Below, piece by piece: positions 43,711-52,520 of a DNA stretch of 64,000 bases (within the stretch, counting starts at the first letter, position 1; each line of letters opens with the position of its first letter). Location of the stretch: contig JAHCHG010000001.1 of the NCBI GenBank assembly GCA_026129865.1, positions 620,001 through 684,000 on the forward strand, written 5' to 3'. Below the pieces are notes generated by a model. It was not told where the DNA came from and did not search any database. It was given only the letters and a program-made list of their open reading frames with translations. The DNA is from Pyrinomonadaceae bacterium (GTDB taxonomy: Bacteria; Acidobacteriota; Blastocatellia; Pyrinomonadales; Pyrinomonadaceae). Position numbers and translations under genes: made by a program.

Positions 43711-44792
43711 TTTATCCTCGATCTGCTGACAATTTGGCTTTGATCTAGCCGTCCTACCGATTGATATCCAAAAAGCTCGATATCCGGCGAAAGGTAATCT
43801 TCCTTCAAAGATTCCTGCTTCACCAGATCCGTACTTAAATATTTCTTATTATCATCAGCAAAAACAGTAACAACAACCGCATCGGAGCCAAGCTTTTCCC
43901 GAGCGATCAGCGCTCCCAAAAAATTCGCTCCCGACGAAATCCCAACTCCTAATCCCAGTTCAGTCGCGAGTCTTTGAGCCATTAATATTGAGTCACCGTC
44001 CGAAACGGTAATTATTTCATCGAGTTTTTCGAGTTCGACTATCGCCGGAATGAATTCGTCTGAGATTCCCTGAATTCTGTGACTTCCGCGTCGGCACCCA
44101 GCTGTCAACGTCGGTGATTCCGCAGGTTCAAGCGGGTGAACCTTGATTGCGGCATCTTTTTCGCGCATGAACTTCGCAATTCCCATCACCGTTCCTCCGG
44201 TCCCGACTCCCGCAACGAAGGCATTCGGCAAAAAGCCGATATGCTCAAATTGCGACCATATTTCCGGTGCCGTCGTCACATAATGTGCTTCCGGATTTGC
44301 ACGATTCGAAAATTGGTGCGAAAGGAAAACATTCTCATGATCTTCGGCGAACCGGTCGCAAAGTTCGATGCTTCCGACGAAACCTCCCTGTTCATGGCTG
44401 ACAAGAACGACGTCGGCACCGTAGCTTTTTATTAAAGAAATTCGCTCGCGGCTCATCCAATCCGGCATATAGATCTTAACCGGATTGCCAAATGCATGTC
44501 CGACGGCAGCGAACGAAATTCCCGTATTTCCACTGGTTGCTTCAACTATTGTGTCGCCTTTTTTGATCTCGCCCCGACGGTAAGCTTCTTTTAAGATATG
44601 CAAAGCCATCCGGTCTTTTATACTTCCCGAAAGGTTCAAATGCTCGGCTTTTGCAAAAATGGTTCTGCGTTCGCCGCGAAATTTGAAATGAATTGCCAGA
44701 AGCGGCGTATTTCCGATCAGATTTTCGACGTACAAGGATTTCCCTGCCCGTGCGAAATGATCTTGATATGCGTCTAAATTAAGGAAGCTCAT
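43707..44792 (-). CDS. Cysteine-synthase-family PLP enzyme
   Basis: 361 residues of fold-type II. PLP Lys in [14 protein letters not shown], phosphate-side [14 protein letters not shown], and the glycine loop [29 protein letters not shown] near the end. Closest to O-acetylserine sulfhydrylase or cystathionine beta-synthase, but the C-terminus is longer than CysK and lacks recognisable CBS domains. The usual 'NPGGSVKDR' reads 'NLSGSIKDR'. Coupling to lysC by a 4-base overlap is unusual and hints at a link between aspartate flux and a beta-replacement product; the exact substrate is not known. Confidence 0.85.
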   Translation of the reverse strand: MSFLNLDAYQDHFARAGKSLYVENLIGNTPLLAIHFKFRGERRTIFAKAEHLNLSGSIKDRMALHILKEAYRRGEIKKGDTIVEATSGNTGISFAAVGHAFGNPVKIYMPDWMSRERISLIKSYGADVVLVSHEQGGFVGSIELCDRFAEDHENVFLSHQFSNRANPEAHYVTTAPEIWSQFEHIGFLPNAFVAGVGTGGTVMGIAKFMREKDAAIKVHPLEPAESPTLTAGCRRGSHRIQGISDEFIPAIVELEKLDEIITVSDGDSILMAQRLATELGLGVGISSGANFLGALIAREKLGSDAVVVTVFADDNKKYLSTDLVKQESLKEDYLSPDIELFGYQSVGRLDQSQIVSRSRIN

Positions 44793-44908
44793 AAAATTCA
44801 GAATATTTTAGCGCGGACCTCGAAAAACCCGTGAACCTTCTATCCATAAAGCACAAAAAAATATAGACCACTTCCGGTCAGGCATATTCAAACTTGATCG
44901 ACACGCCA

Positions 44909-45691
44909 CTAACCGCAAAGCACGGCTCCGCCGTTTATATTCAAAATTTCGCCCGTAATGTGGCGCGACCAATCTGAGAGCAGAAAACAGATCGACAACG
45001 CAACATCATCGGTCGTCGCCATTCGTTTAAGCGGAATCGAATTAATAACACTTTGCTTGTAAGCCGCATCTTCAAAGACCGGTCGCACCATTGCGGTCTC
45101 GATCCAGCCGGGCGCAACGCAGTTCACGCGAATTTTCGGACAGAGCTCACTCGCCAGAGCCTTGGTAAACGACAATTGTCCGCCCTTCGAAGCGGCGTAA
45201 TTTGAATAATTTGCCTCGCCGCGCTGTCCGGCGGTCGAACTGACAAGCACGATCGCTCCGCTTTCCTGCTTTTTCATCGAAGGGACACAGGCTTTCGACA
45301 TCGCCCAGGCTGCTTTCAAGTTAGTGTTTAAAACCTTGTTCCAGGTTTCTTCCGACATTTCTTCGATCGGCGAACCTTCCCAAATTCCTGCATTTAAGAC
45401 CAGCAGGTCGATCTTTCCAAATTTTTTAACGGTTTCCGCTGCGATATTATGAGCCGCCTGCCATTCCGAAACATCACCCTGAACTGCAAATGCTTCAACG
45501 CCGTATTCCCTGCATTTTTCGACAACTTCGGCAGCTCGTTCGGCTCGCGATAAGTAATTTACAACAACATCGGCACCGGCTTGCGCCAGGCGAATTGCCG
45601 TTGCGCGACCAACACCGCGCGAAGCGCCTGTCACGATCGCCGTTTTTCCGGCTAAAAGGTTCGCAGGTAATGAAATCGGTTCTTTTTCCAT
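44909..45691 (-). CDS. Short-chain dehydrogenase/reductase (FabG-like)
   Basis: 260 residues, classical SDR. Cofactor motif TGASRGVGRATAIRLA, NAG motif VLNAGIWEG, catalytic Ser in VLVSSTAG and the YAASKGG Tyr-Lys pair, then VAPGWIETAM. The Ala-Gly-Ala-Asp followed by VVVNYLSRAERA suggests NADP(H). C-terminal GEILNINGGAVLCG is typical of FabG relatives. It ends the minus-strand group with the histidine kinase (12-base gap). Substrate unknown. Confidence 0.88.
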   Translation of the reverse strand: MEKEPISLPANLLAGKTAIVTGASRGVGRATAIRLAQAGADVVVNYLSRAERAAEVVEKCREYGVEAFAVQGDVSEWQAAHNIAAETVKKFGKIDLLVLNAGIWEGSPIEEMSEETWNKVLNTNLKAAWAMSKACVPSMKKQESGAIVLVSSTAGQRGEANYSNYAASKGGQLSFTKALASELCPKIRVNCVAPGWIETAMVRPVFEDAAYKQSVINSIPLKRMATTDDVALSICFLLSDWSRHITGEILNINGGAVLCG

Positions 45692-45703
45692 AATTCGCAG
45701 ACT

Positions 45704-47338
45704 TTATTTCTCCAAAGTTCGGTGGCTTAGACTTGCAATAACCGCGATAAGTTCCGCCGGTTCAAATGGTTTCGCAATATGCGAATCAAACCCGGCGGAC
45801 AAAACTTTCAGACGATCGGTCGTTCGGGCATGGGCTGTCAGCGCTATTGCACCGATCTTTTGAAAAGCTTTTCCGTCGGACGATCGAATCTGCTTTATCA
45901 ATTCATAACCGTCTCTATCCGGCATTTCGATATCGCTGATCAAAAACTCGAAATTGCCGGATTCGATCTTCGAAAAGCATTCATCGGCGGATCTTGCAGT
46001 TTCCACGGTTGCGCCGTAACTCGTTAAAAGTGTCCGCAAAAGCTCGCGGGCATCGAGTTCGTCATCGACGGCGAGAATATTTAAACCGTCAAGTGCGTCC
46101 TTATAGACGAATTCGACGATTTCTTCCGATGCTGTCGGATGCGACCTCGATCCGGTTTCCGACGGAAATCTGTCCTCATCTTTTACTATCAACAGCGGAA
46201 GTTTGATAGTAAACGTTGAACCTTTTCCCGCGCCTTCGCTGAACGCGTGAAGCGATCCTCCATGAAGTTCGACCAGATGGCGCGCGATCGAAAGCCCGAG
46301 TCCGAGCCCGCCGTGCTTTCTCGTTTTTGAAGAATCAGCCTGGCGGAAACGGTCGAAGACATATTCCAAAAAATCGCGGTCAATTCCCTGCCCGGTATCG
46401 CTCACGGTAATTTCAACGTGCGAATTTACCCGTTCGAGGCGAACCTGCACACGACCATTTTTCGGCGTAAATTTGATCGCATTTGCAAGCAAATTCCACA
46501 ATGCCTGCTGAATGCGTTCGGGATCGCCCGCTATCAGAACACCGGTTTGAACTATCACTAACTGAACCCGAATTCCCTTATTATCGGCAGTCGGGCGCAA
46601 CGTCTCCACCGCCGATGTGACAACTCCGGCAAGGTCTGTCGGACGAACTTCGAGACGCAGTTTTCCGGAGATCATCCGTGATATGTCGAGCAGATCTTCA
46701 ACCAATTGCGTTTGCGACCGTGCGTTGCGCTCGATTGTTTCAAGTGCGGAATCAAATTGTTCGCCCTCGAGTTGATTAAGCCTCAGAATTCGCGCCCAAC
46801 CGAGAATCGCGTTCAGCGGAGTGCGCAATTCGTGCGAGACGGTTGCCAAAAATTCGTCTTTCAGTCTGTTTGCTTCGCGAGCCCGGGCATAAAGTTCCTG
46901 AAGTTCAGTCTCAGCCCGGCGGCGGTCAAACACCTCTCTATTAAGTTCGTCGATCTTTTGAGATAAGAGTATAAAGCGATTGTCCGCCTGCTTTTTATCC
47001 TTTAACCGGATCAGGATCTGCGCTGCGTTTTCGCCGTCCGAACGCCGAACTACGGCGCCTTCGCATCTAAATGGATGAATAATGCCGTCCGAACTTTTAA
47101 GATCGACGGCGCCCAGAACCAGCTGCCGGCTCTGCGAACAATTTCTAATGAATCGATGAAGATTATCCGCGTCTGTACAGGAAAGCTCGCTTAGGTTTTT
47201 GCCGATTATTGCATCGCGGTTCGCACCGACAACTTTTTGAAATGCGGGATTAATGTCCAAAACGGTGCCGTTTTCTGACAGAAGAACCATCGGTTCCGGA
47301 AAAATATCTGCAATAGAGGAGAAATCGAGAGAATTCAA
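45704..47338 (-). CDS. Hybrid sensor histidine kinase (PAS-HisKA-HATPase-REC)
   Basis: 544 residues, cytosolic. PAS domain ~1-120 (VLDINPAFQKVVGANRDAI), short coiled coil, HisKA with ATVSHELRTPLNAILGWARI (phospho-His), ATPase with NLLANAIKFTPKNG, DTGQGIDRDFLEY and GLGLGLSIARHLVELHGG, then a receiver domain from ~418 (ILAVDDELDARELL; phospho-acceptor in SDIEMPDRDGYEL). The start is TTG at 47338, supported by GAGGAGG ten bases ahead; it begins 3 bases after the preceding gene's stop, so coupling is expected. Partner sensor: the upstream MetOD1-like protein. Confidence 0.9.
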   Translation of the reverse strand: MNSLDFSSIADIFPEPMVLLSENGTVLDINPAFQKVVGANRDAIIGKNLSELSCTDADNLHRFIRNCSQSRQLVLGAVDLKSSDGIIHPFRCEGAVVRRSDGENAAQILIRLKDKKQADNRFILLSQKIDELNREVFDRRRAETELQELYARAREANRLKDEFLATVSHELRTPLNAILGWARILRLNQLEGEQFDSALETIERNARSQTQLVEDLLDISRMISGKLRLEVRPTDLAGVVTSAVETLRPTADNKGIRVQLVIVQTGVLIAGDPERIQQALWNLLANAIKFTPKNGRVQVRLERVNSHVEITVSDTGQGIDRDFLEYVFDRFRQADSSKTRKHGGLGLGLSIARHLVELHGGSLHAFSEGAGKGSTFTIKLPLLIVKDEDRFPSETGSRSHPTASEEIVEFVYKDALDGLNILAVDDELDARELLRTLLTSYGATVETARSADECFSKIESGNFEFLISDIEMPDRDGYELIKQIRSSDGKAFQKIGAIALTAHARTTDRLKVLSAGFDSHIAKPFEPAELIAVIASLSHRTLEK

Positions 47339-47341
47339 ATA

Positions 47342-47881
47342 TCAATCGCCTCCTCGAACATACTCCCTACCTTCAGCGGCTAGAGATTGATCTGTCGGTT
47401 TTAGGTAAACAGTTACTACACAGCGGTTACTTCCCGAGGCGATCGTTTCGTTCAGTTCCACCTTTGCATAACCCAAATTTTCTGCGGCGATCGAACCGAA
47501 AACGTTAGACGTCATCATACACATCGCCGGACGACCGATGACTTTGTCTTCAAACGGACAAACTCGATTATGCAAAACGATCTTCTCCTCATTTTCTTCG
47601 ACAATGTAAAAATCGCCGTGAATTCTCCGTTTCAGATCGACCAAAACGGCTGAAACCTGTTCGCGGTTTAGGCGGTCGAGCCGAAGCGCTTTGCGGTATT
47701 CATTATTGATCTGATTGCCCATATTTTGCCCGACAACGCTGATAAACCCGGCGGCTTCGTCAATGCCGACAACATCCTGAAGCGTCCCCGAAAGTTCACG
47801 GATCAGCGTCCGCAAAAATACGTCCCGCTCAAGCGGAATATCTGCGCTTTCCGCTTTTTCCACGGCGTTTTGATCATTCAT
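47342..47881 (-). CDS. Methanogen-output-domain-1-like regulatory protein
   Basis: 179 residues. The C-terminal part ([20 protein letters not shown], then [20 protein letters not shown]) matches the domain I recall as 'metanogen output domain 1' in signalling proteins; conserved Cys residues in CPF and AMC might bind a metal or cluster, by inference. The N-terminal half is helical ([20 protein letters not shown]). Encoded 3 bases before the hybrid kinase, it probably gives it sensory input or receives its output. Divergent from the acyl-CoA synthetase gene. Confidence 0.78.
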   Translation of the reverse strand: MNDQNAVEKAESADIPLERDVFLRTLIRELSGTLQDVVGIDEAAGFISVVGQNMGNQINNEYRKALRLDRLNREQVSAVLVDLKRRIHGDFYIVEENEEKIVLHNRVCPFEDKVIGRPAMCMMTSNVFGSIAAENLGYAKVELNETIASGSNRCVVTVYLKPTDQSLAAEGREYVRGGD

Positions 47882-47945
47882 AATAAGCCCCGCCTGTTTC
47901 GTCTGAAATATTATCTGTTGTAAAATTCACTCAAATCAAATTTCA

Positions 47946-47969
47946 ATTCGTCCGAAGTATGGGACGAAT
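47946..47969. promoter_or_regulatory. Perfect inverted repeat in the divergent promoter upstream of the acyl-CoA synthetase
   Basis: ATTCGTCC and GGACGAAT separated by 8 bases (GAAGTATG), 31 bases before the synthetase ATG and 65 bases before the divergent MetOD1-like gene. Dyad with an 8-base centre fits a dimeric regulator. No TF can be named. Confidence 0.45.
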
Positions 47970-47999
47970 ATACATTAAATAAGCTGATTTTTCTACAAC

Positions 48000-50213
48000 A
48001 TGAAAGAAACATCGATATTAGAAAACCAGGCTGTCGCCTGGTCGCCTTCCGACAAAGTTATTGCTCGCGCGCGGCTGACGCAATTCATGAAACAGACAGG
48101 CGCCGCCGGTTGGGACGACCTTTACCTTCGCTCGATAGAAGACGTCGAAAAATTTACAGATGAAGTGCTGAAATTTTTCGATATAAAATTCGATCCGCCT
48201 TATGAAAAACTTCTCGACACATCGGAAGGAATCGAATGGTCGAAATGGTGCGTCGGCGGCGGTTTGAATATTACGGAAATGTGTTTAGATCGTTGGATCG
48301 GAACGGAAATCGAAAATCAACCTGCAATAATTTGGGAAGGTGAAGAAGGACAAACCAGAGAAATTTCTTACAAAGAATTAAAAGGCGACGTAGAACTGTG
48401 TGCCGCAGGATTAAGAGCGCACGGATTAAAAAAAGGTGATGCCATCGGCATTCATTTGCCGATGATGATTGAAACCACTACTGCACTTCTGGCGATAAAT
48501 CGAATAGGTGCGATTGCCGTTCCGGTTTTCAGCGGTTACGGAGTTGAAGCAATCGCAACTCGTATGAATGCGGTCAAAGCCAAAGCAATTTTTGTTTGTG
48601 ATGGTTTTCCAAGACGTGGTAAGCCGATTAATACATTTGAAGTTGCCGATCAAGCGATTTCCAATTGCGAAAGTATTAAAAAAGTTTTTGTCGTTTCAAG
48701 AAGTTATGATGAAGACTTCTCAGAATTCATAGATAAAAGTAAAAACAAAGATAAATTAATAGATTGGACGCAGGAACTTATCGGAAAAGGTTTTGATAAT
48801 GAAGATAAAATGTATCTCGAAAAAACTTCCGCCAATGATCCGCTGATAATTCTATACAGTTCCGGCACGACAGGCAGACCGAAAGGGATCGCGCACGTTC
48901 ATTGCGGGTTTCCGATCAAAGCCGCCCAGGATATGGCTTTCGGGACGGACGTTGGACGCGGGACGCGGATTTCTTGGGTAACGGACATCGGTTGGATGAT
49001 GGGACCTTGGCTGATCTACGGCGCGCTGATAAACGGCGCGACGATGTGCCTTTACGACGGTTCGCCCGATTATCCGAATCCCGACAGAATGTGGGAATTT
49101 TCGGCGAAACACAAAGTTGAAATCCTCGGAATTTCGCCAACGCTGATTCGTGTGCTTTCGACAAGGGGCGCGGACACTCCTGTCCGCCAAGCTAAAAATC
49201 AAGAGTCACCCGTTCAAACGGATTCGACCGGAAATTCCGACGAAGTAAATTTCGCCGTTTCCGGTGATGCGGACAGGAGTGTCCGCGCTCCGTTTCAGAA
49301 ACACGATCTTTCTTCCCTTCGCGCCTTCGCTTCGACGGGCGAGCCCTGGAATCCCGCGCCGTGGTATTGGCTGTTTGAAAAGGTCGGCGACTCGAAATTG
49401 CCGATCATTAATTATTCCGGCGGCACTGAGATTTCTGGCGGAATTTTGATGGGAAATCCGCTGCTGCCGCAGAAAGCCGGTTCCTTTTCCGCGCCGTGCT
49501 TGGGTATCGACGCAGATATTTTAGGTGAAAACGGCGAATCGCTGCCCGCAGGCGCGGTCGGGGAACTCGCGATCAGAAAACCCTGGATCGGAATGGCTCG
49601 CGGTTTTTGGGAGGAAAACGAACGCTACATCGAAACTTACTGGTCAAGATTTGAAAAAATTTGGGTTCACTGCGATTTTGCGATGACGGACACGGACGGT
49701 CATTGGTATATTCTGGGGCGTTCGGATGACACATTAAACGTCGCCGGAAAACGCGTCGGTCCCGCCGAGATCGAAAGCCTGCTCGTCGCCGACGACCGAG
49801 TCGCCGAAGCCGCTGTCATCGGCGTCCCAGACGAAATTAAAGGCACGGCGATGGTTGCATTCTGCGTCCTACGGAGCGCAGGCAGCCTGCCTGCGACGAA
49901 CGCAGAGCTCGAAAAAGACGCTTCTAAGCCCGAATCACCGGAAACGCCTTCGCAGTCTGACGGTGAAGAAAAACACGCAGGCAGGCTGCCTGCGCTCCGG
50001 CTGGAAGCCGAATTAAAAGCCGTCGTCGCCAGAGATATGGGCAAACCGCTCGCGCCGTCGCGGATTCATTTCGTTTCCGCACTGCCGAAAACCCGAAACG
50101 CCAAAGTAATGCGCCGCGTCATTCGTTCGGCGTATTTAGGCGAAGACGCCGGCGATCTTTCGGCTCTCGAAAACCCGCAGACGGTTGAAGAGATTCGGCA
50201 GATAATAAAATGA
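48000..50213 (+). CDS. acs: AMP-forming acetyl/acyl-CoA synthetase with two repeat-derived insertions
   Basis: Activates a short carboxylic acid (probably acetate or propionate) to acyl-CoA via acyl-AMP. 737 residues, about 85 more than expected. Adenylation motifs: [18 protein letters not shown] (P-loop), [54 protein letters not shown], and [12 protein letters not shown] with the catalytic Lys, where the usual Gly before it is Ala. Two extra stretches, residues ~390-430 and ~625-667, are encoded exactly by inverted-repeat elements and keep the frame; the first interrupts the region before [17 protein letters not shown], the second lies in the C-terminal domain. The gene overlaps glsA by 4 bases. 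The true substrate and whether the inserts are tolerated are open. Confidence 0.9.
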   Translation: MKETSILENQAVAWSPSDKVIARARLTQFMKQTGAAGWDDLYLRSIEDVEKFTDEVLKFFDIKFDPPYEKLLDTSEGIEWSKWCVGGGLNITEMCLDRWIGTEIENQPAIIWEGEEGQTREISYKELKGDVELCAAGLRAHGLKKGDAIGIHLPMMIETTTALLAINRIGAIAVPVFSGYGVEAIATRMNAVKAKAIFVCDGFPRRGKPINTFEVADQAISNCESIKKVFVVSRSYDEDFSEFIDKSKNKDKLIDWTQELIGKGFDNEDKMYLEKTSANDPLIILYSSGTTGRPKGIAHVHCGFPIKAAQDMAFGTDVGRGTRISWVTDIGWMMGPWLIYGALINGATMCLYDGSPDYPNPDRMWEFSAKHKVEILGISPTLIRVLSTRGADTPVRQAKNQESPVQTDSTGNSDEVNFAVSGDADRSVRAPFQKHDLSSLRAFASTGEPWNPAPWYWLFEKVGDSKLPIINYSGGTEISGGILMGNPLLPQKAGSFSAPCLGIDADILGENGESLPAGAVGELAIRKPWIGMARGFWEENERYIETYWSRFEKIWVHCDFAMTDTDGHWYILGRSDDTLNVAGKRVGPAEIESLLVADDRVAEAAVIGVPDEIKGTAMVAFCVLRSAGSLPATNAELEKDASKPESPETPSQSDGEEKHAGRLPALRLEAELKAVVARDMGKPLAPSRIHFVSALPKTRNAKVMRRVIRSAYLGEDAGDLSALENPQTVEEIRQIIK
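49168..49288. repeat. Inverted-repeat element inserted in frame in acs, element 1
   Basis: Perfect 20-bp arms: GCGCGGACACTCCTGTCCGC at 49168-49187 and its exact complement at 49269-49288. Each arm is itself a REP-like hairpin (GCGGACA ctcc TGTCCGC). The 121-base unit is translated as part of the protein (residues ~390-430). Confidence 0.95.
49872..49999. repeat. Inverted-repeat element inserted in frame in acs, element 2
   Basis: Perfect 24-bp arms: the left (49872-49895) begins CGGAGCGCAGGCAGCCTGCC and the right (49976-49999) is its exact complement; 80-base centre. Translated as residues ~625-667 with a Ser/Glu/Pro-rich middle, as expected for a surface loop or linker. Confidence 0.95.
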
Positions 50214-51130
50214 CAATAAATTATCAGCAAATTCTGGATGAAATCCGGCGCGAAGTTTCTCCTTTCAGCGATGAAGGAAAGGTTGCCGATTTTATTCCCG
50301 AACTCGCTTTGGTGAATCCTGCAAAGTTTGGCATTCATTTGATCACGACCGAAGGCGACCGTTTTTCGACCGGCGATGAGGACGAAAAATTTTCGATCCA
50401 GAGTATTTCGAAAGTGCTTTCGCTGTCGCTGGCAATTAAGTTTTCCGGCGAAAAGATCTGGGAGCGAATCGACGTCGAACCTTCGGGAAATGCATTTAAT
50501 TCGCTCATCCAACTCGAATATGAACACGGTAAACCGCGCAACCCTTTTATCAATGCCGGCGCACTCGTCGTCGCCGATATGCTGATCTCGAATCTTGCCG
50601 AACCCAAAGAAGATTTTCTTGAATTTGTGCGGAATTTAGCTGACTGCCCCGAAATAGATTTTAATTACAAAGTCGCTCAATCGGAAAAATCGCACGGTTT
50701 TCGCAATGCGGCGTTGGCAAATTTGCTGAAATCATTCGGAAATCTGGAAAACGATGTCGAACAGGTTTTGGATTTTTATTTTCATCAATGCTCGATCGAA
50801 ATGACTTGCCGCGAACTTGCTTATTCATTTCTATTTTTCGCAAACGAAGGAAAAATTCTTCACAAAGACGAACAAATTCTCACTCAAAGCCAGATCAAAC
50901 GCCTCAATGCGCTGATGCTTACTTGCGGTTTCTACGACGAATCCGGTGAATTCGCTTACGAAGTCGGACTCCCGGGCAAAAGCGGCATCGGCGGCGGAAT
51001 CGTTGCAGTTCATCCGAAAACATATTCGGTCGCAACCTGGTCACCTCGCCTAAACGAAAAAGGAAATTCCGTTCTCGGCATGAGATCGCTCGAACTTTTA
51101 ACAACGAAAACCGGAATGTCTGTTTTTTGA
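50210..51130 (+). CDS. glsA: Glutaminase
   Basis: Hydrolyses glutamine to glutamate and ammonia. 306 residues, typical of the bacterial beta-lactamase-like glutaminase family. Signs: [18 protein letters not shown], catalytic Ser-x-x-Lys in [41 protein letters not shown], and [15 protein letters not shown]. It begins within the acs stop (ATGA overlap) and is probably translated with it. Confidence 0.96.
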   Translation: MTINYQQILDEIRREVSPFSDEGKVADFIPELALVNPAKFGIHLITTEGDRFSTGDEDEKFSIQSISKVLSLSLAIKFSGEKIWERIDVEPSGNAFNSLIQLEYEHGKPRNPFINAGALVVADMLISNLAEPKEDFLEFVRNLADCPEIDFNYKVAQSEKSHGFRNAALANLLKSFGNLENDVEQVLDFYFHQCSIEMTCRELAYSFLFFANEGKILHKDEQILTQSQIKRLNALMLTCGFYDESGEFAYEVGLPGKSGIGGGIVAVHPKTYSVATWSPRLNEKGNSVLGMRSLELLTTKTGMSVF

Positions 51131-51263
51131 AAAGTTTAAGATAAAAAAGATCGGCACTAGTTATCGTTTGTTAACAAGATGCATTGCCATTGGACTTGAA
51201 AAAAGTGCCTGAAAAAAATTCCTTTAAAGAACACCCGTTACGTCTTATAATCCTATTCATCAT

Positions 51264-52004
51264 ATGACCGTCAAACTTTTTCTCACTGCAGCAGTAATTG
51301 TTCTTTTTGGTTTGCTTACTGCGAAAGTTTATCCCCAAAGCGCGCCCGATGCACCGATCGGTTCGATTAAGCTGAGCAAGAACGTCTTGAAAATATCCTG
51401 CCTGCCTGACAACCGTCCGTTAGTTAAAGGAAGCTGCGACGAACATCTGTCAGTAGAGGTTGAAGTTGTTACTCGTGAAAAAGCGGATGAGATAGCGGAG
51501 TATGAATACGAGATCGATAGCGGACAGATAGTTAGCACGGGTAAGAAAGTTACCTGGAATCTTCTGACGGAAAATCCGGGAAACTATAGGATCTCTGTTA
51601 AATTTAAAGACAGGCGGGGAAGGATTATCGGAAAGAGCGATCCGCAAACTTTGATCCTGGAGTATTGCGAATGCCAACATCATTGCTTTTGCACGAAATT
51701 TAAGATCGCGTCGCCGGATCTTGATTCAGGTGAAGCAAAGGTAAAACGCGGCGAATCTATAGTGTTTATCGCCGAGATCATGGAAGACGGCACACCGACC
51801 GAGGATGTCGATCCGACATTTTCATGGGCGGTTGAGGGCGGCGAGATCATTTATGAAGGCGACAAAAACTCGCTGATCCGGGTAAAGGTCGATTCGGATC
51901 CTTCCCTGAAGCAGTTAAAAGTAACAGTTAAGATCTCGGAGGAGTGGAGTTGTTTTGGAACTTGCAACGAAAAAGTCTCCCGCATAATTCGAATCATTGA
52001 TTAG
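51264..52004 (+). CDS. Secreted two-domain protein with central cysteine cluster, paralogue 1
   Basis: 246 residues, no known family. Signal peptide KLFLTAAVIVLFGLLTAKVY cut near YPQ-S. Two Ig/PKD-like beta domains are apparent: domain 1 with YEYEIDSGQIVSTGKKVTWN and GNYRISVKFKD, domain 2 with FSWAVEGGEIIYEGDKNSLI. Between them is a cluster CECQHHCFC; further Cys pairs are at the N-terminal part (ISC, SCDE) and near the end (CFGTC). Same layout as the gene at 52521, so the two arose by duplication and flank a DUF488 gene. Possibly disulfide-bonded surface proteins; function unknown. Confidence 0.75.
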   Translation: MTVKLFLTAAVIVLFGLLTAKVYPQSAPDAPIGSIKLSKNVLKISCLPDNRPLVKGSCDEHLSVEVEVVTREKADEIAEYEYEIDSGQIVSTGKKVTWNLLTENPGNYRISVKFKDRRGRIIGKSDPQTLILEYCECQHHCFCTKFKIASPDLDSGEAKVKRGESIVFIAEIMEDGTPTEDVDPTFSWAVEGGEIIYEGDKNSLIRVKVDSDPSLKQLKVTVKISEEWSCFGTCNEKVSRIIRIID

Positions 52005-52013
52005 TCTGAAGTA

Positions 52014-52499
52014 ATGTCTAAGACGTTGGAATCACGAACCCACGGAATAATTGTTTATACCATAGGACACGGACGGCATGCGTGGACGGACTTTCTTGCG
52101 CTTTTGAAAAAGCACGAAATTGAATTTTTGTGCGATGTTCGAAGCGCGGCACGGTCGCGCTGGGTTCAGTTTAACGGAAAGGTTTTAGAGGCGAATTTGC
52201 TTGAGAACGGGATCGGCTACGAATGGCTGCCGGAAACCGGCGGAAAAACAAAGCCGCGCCCCGAAGATCTTGACCGGGGAATCAATCGAATACTGGAGAT
52301 AGCCGCGGAAACAAGAACCGTCATCATGTGCTCGGAATCGCAGCCGTTAACCAAACATCGGATGCCGCGGGCAAATTGTCACCGCGTCGGTCTCCTCTCG
52401 CCGCTGCTGCGTCAAAAAGGTGCGGAAAAAATAATCCATATTTTGCCGGATGGAGAAGCGATGGAAGTCGAGGAAAAAAGGCTGTTGTCAATTTGGTAA
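52014..52499 (+). CDS. DUF488 family protein
   Basis: 161 residues. Family signs: YTIGHGRHAWTDFLALLKKH, LCDVRSAARSRW, YEWLPETGGKTKPRP, and CSESQPLTKHRMPRANCHR with the conserved Cys...CHR. No enzymatic activity is established for DUF488. It begins 9 bases after one secreted-protein gene and ends 21 bases before its paralogue, so the three are probably one transcript; a cytosolic DUF488 between two exported proteins is puzzling. Confidence 0.88.
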   Translation: MSKTLESRTHGIIVYTIGHGRHAWTDFLALLKKHEIEFLCDVRSAARSRWVQFNGKVLEANLLENGIGYEWLPETGGKTKPRPEDLDRGINRILEIAAETRTVIMCSESQPLTKHRMPRANCHRVGLLSPLLRQKGAEKIIHILPDGEAMEVEEKRLLSIW

Positions 52500-52520
52500 A
52501 AACTTGGAGAAACTCGTTGT

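Noticed and set aside
44793..44908. Lysine riboswitch upstream of the cysteine-synthase-like/lysC pair
   Set aside because: About 116 bases with no recognisable riboswitch core; only a minor GACC/GGTC hairpin.
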